A stretch of DNA of 64,000 nt from Ophiodon elongatus (taxonomy: Eukaryota; Chordata; Actinopteri; Perciformes; Hexagrammidae), in the NCBI GenBank assembly GCA_016806645.1, contig JACSYO010000570.1, forward strand, positions 5,082,501-5,146,500, in the 5' to 3' direction. Within the stretch, counting starts at the first letter, position 1. The number at the start of each line of letters is the position of its first letter. Below the pieces are notes generated by a model, which was not told where the DNA came from, did not search any database, and saw nothing but the letters and a program-made list of their open reading frames with translations. Position numbers and translations under genes: made by a program. This document shows, piece by piece, positions 62,227-64,000 of this stretch.

Positions 62227-62450
62227 GGGGGGGGGTCCTGTGTTTGATTGAGTCAACCATCCACCCTAACCTCCTCCTTAAATGGACTTTATCTCTCTTT
62301 CAACCTGTCAGTTGCTCCGACAGTCTAATAATGAAGTGGATGGGTTCACATTGGAGTTAGCTGAAAGCCCGATGGGTCCCTCGGTGCGTCTGTATCAGAC
62401 GGCGCTGACCAAGCGGCGGTATTTGATGACTTGGGAGTGAGAAACAGGTC
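62227..62450 (+). repeat. dispersed repeat family 2, 3' part
   Basis: GATGGGTTCACATTGGAGTT, AGCTGAAAGCCCGATGGG and the closing GGGAGTGAGAAACAGGTC parallel the copy near 57460-57580. Confidence 0.6.
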
Positions 62451-63053
62451 GACTACGTCTGCGAAGTAACTGGTTCTAGTTTCACCTTCATGATCATTCG
62501 TGTTTCTCATTTCCCCCCGCAGAAAACAGCTGCTCAGTTTTAGGCTGATAGCTTCATATAAACCCTGCTGCTGGATGAAACGCAGACAGCTGTCTCTGCT
62601 GTCCTTCCCGTCTCCGTTGGTCTGTCTACGTGCAAAAGACCACCACCTGTTGCACCTCGTTCACTTCCATCGGCACGCTGATGCTTAGAGCAACTGTGCG
62701 TCTCTCACATGAGGATGGAGTCCATGCTGATGTGAGGAGCCTCTCTTTACATTTGGAAGAGGCGTGAGCACCCGTCGACATTTCTTAGACCAGTACCATC
62801 CATTTGTTCAAACACCTTACTTTGCTCAGTTTAAAAAATACTCTCTTTCTTCATTTAAAGATATGACGTGAACCTAAAAGAAAACATGACATGGGCACAA
62901 ACTTAATCACGTTGAAGACCAGCAAAACCAGCAAATATCCCCGCTTGAAAGATTAGTACATTTATGGCTTTTTGACGTTATCAAAGTAGTCGCTGATGAA
63001 TTTACTGTGAATTGACTAATCACGTTATCAAGTAATCTTTTCAGCACTATAAA

Positions 63054-63160
63054 ACATATATGTGTACATATATACATGTATGTGTACATATATATACACA
63101 TACATGTATATATGTACATATATATATACTGTATATATATGTGTATGTATATTTATATAC
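63054..63160. repeat. self-complementary TATGTACA-type repeat
   Basis: Alternating TATATG, TGTACATA and ACATGTAT units form several nested palindromes. Confidence 0.85.
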
Positions 63161-63711
63161 ATTGACTGCATATTAATGCATCAATAATTTAGCAATCTGA
63201 AATAGCGGTAGACGGATTAATGGATGCAAATTAACGTCATTTTGAGATCAGAATCTGCCAATACCTGCACTCACAAGGCCAATTATTTATTTATTTATTA
63301 TAATATTTGTCAGAGCCATTTGCTCAAACTGTCACTATATCCTGAAAATATATTCCGGTTCCTCTGCCTCCTTTGACTGCTCCTCATTTACAAGATTTCC
63401 ACTGCGCCCAAAGAAAAAACAACCAATCAGAGCCGAGTCTCCAGCGCAACTGTCTCTCGTGAACTGACAAACTAGGCAGCGCTGATCAAACATGAGTCAG
63501 CGTTTCTGTTACTGCACAACCTATTTCTCACCTCAGATGTTTTCAGAAACGTATTTTTAGTGTTCCATTTCGCTTTAAAATGAGAAAGCTTGCTCCGACC
63601 GGCGGGTGGTGCTCGGTTTTGGCTCAACCGGTAGTTCAATTGTTCATTGAGGAGTTTGATGCCAAACGTCTAACAGGAGCCGTCTGTGTGTTTGTGTGTC
63701 GCCCCCTACAG

Positions 63712-63784
63712 GCCCCACGTTGCCCAGACCGAGCCCCCAGGTTCAGAATGGCCCCACCCCGGAGGAGATGGAACTGCAGAGAAG
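63712..63784 (+). CDS. ENAH: ENAH (Mena) exon 4: start of linker after EVH1
   Basis: This short exon has an acceptor CCCCCTACAG and ends AGAAG before GTAAGG, a strong donor. Its first two bases join the G left by the exon at 39733-39910 to give Gly117, and the peptide reads GPTLPRPSPQVQNGPTPEEM then ELQRR. Mammalian Mena as I recall it has GPTLPRQNSQLPAQVQNGPS followed by an acidic ELEIQRR, so the fish exon is a few residues shorter in the middle. The segment leads into the LERER-rich and proline-rich regions, which lie beyond the window. It ends with two bases of the next codon (AG, expected Arg). Intron 3 before it is about 23.8 kb, the place where mammals keep the alternatively spliced invasion-associated exon; I found no match to that exon here. 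Confidence 0.93.
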
Positions 63785-63887
63785 GTAAGGACACTTGGAC
63801 GGATAACGGCCTGGAACAATTGGAGCGATGGAAAGTTTATGAGGCACCATTGTTGCTTCCATTTCTGTCCCTCCCTCTTCTTCCATA

Positions 63888-63922
<35 letters not shown>

Positions 63923-64000
63923 TATTCAGACAAAGCCTTGCACACCCACAGTTGTTTTTCTTCCCCATACAAGGCCAGTTTCTCCCTCAGGTAATAATGA
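63785..64000 (+). other. ENAH: start of ENAH intron 4
   Basis: The donor GTAAGG opens the next intron, which runs off the window. It includes a short CA microsatellite at 63889-63919. Confidence 0.85.
63889..63919. repeat. CA microsatellite
   Basis: About 15 units, 105 bp after the ENAH exon 4 donor. Confidence 0.95.

Larger units (their letters stand above)
39911..63711 (+). other. ENAH: ENAH intron 3 (23.8 kb)
   Basis: The intron starts GTAGGG and ends CCCCCTACAG. It contains the 55-bp minisatellite after the donor, a polypyrimidine tract (41070-41375), Tc1-like remnants, a fold-back element, several dispersed repeats and many microsatellites. The only coding candidate in phase with a neighbouring ENAH exon is at 47260-47335. 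Stretches with nothing recognisable include 41400-43080, 45560-46860, 49410-51300, 53840-55030, 55900-56990, 58850-61790 and 62460-63050. Confidence 0.85.

Noticed and set aside
39911..63711. Search for the mammalian invasion-type Mena exon between exons 3 and 4
   Set aside because: No segment with the right ends and a similar peptide was seen by eye; partial look-alikes near 47180 and 60320 failed on sequence or phase. A proper profile search could still find a diverged one.

Overview
The window is vertebrate, almost certainly teleost fish, genomic DNA and is nearly all intron. The only host gene I can support is part of ENAH (Mena, the Ena/VASP-family actin regulator), on the + strand. Three consecutive coding exons are visible: 35983-36148 and 39733-39910, which together encode the EVH1 domain from residue 2 to about 117, and 63712-63784, which starts the linker after EVH1. 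All three have AG/GT borders and compatible phases. The teleost assignment is inferred from the repeats: a Rex3/RTE-like LINE tail, Tc1-like transposon remnants, short non-autonomous elements of kinds familiar from fish, and very many CA/TG microsatellites. I cannot name the species.

Layout. 1-35982 is ENAH intron 1 or sequence upstream of the gene; no ATGAG-type canonical first exon was found in it. It holds a Rex3-like LINE end (255-905), a TTAA-flanked piggyBac-type MITE (13448-14042), a GC-rich segment (about 18700-19800) ending in a possible first exon (19708-19799), a 49/51-bp alternating satellite (26525-27250), a 118-bp hairpin (30301-30418) and a nested insertion (33185-34005). 36149-39732 is intron 2. 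39911-63711 is a 23.8-kb intron 3 with a 55-bp minisatellite just after its donor, an internally deleted Tc1-like element (43344-44560), a second decayed Tc1-like remnant (51380-51815), a fold-back element (48929-49203) and a possible internal first exon (47260-47335). 63785-64000 opens the next intron.

The two possible first exons are the observations most worth testing. The one at 19708-19799 would splice in frame to the first EVH1 exon and replace the Met-Ser start. The one at 47260-47335 would splice in frame to the exon at 63712, in a different phase, and give a Mena form without EVH1. Both are inferences from an ATG, an open frame, a donor site and phase; no transcript evidence is available here. 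Also of interest, four same-orientation copies of a repeat of about 480-550 bp each carry a CTCF-core-like CCAKCAGGGGGC motif. I found no tRNA, rRNA, CRISPR array or bacterial-type system.
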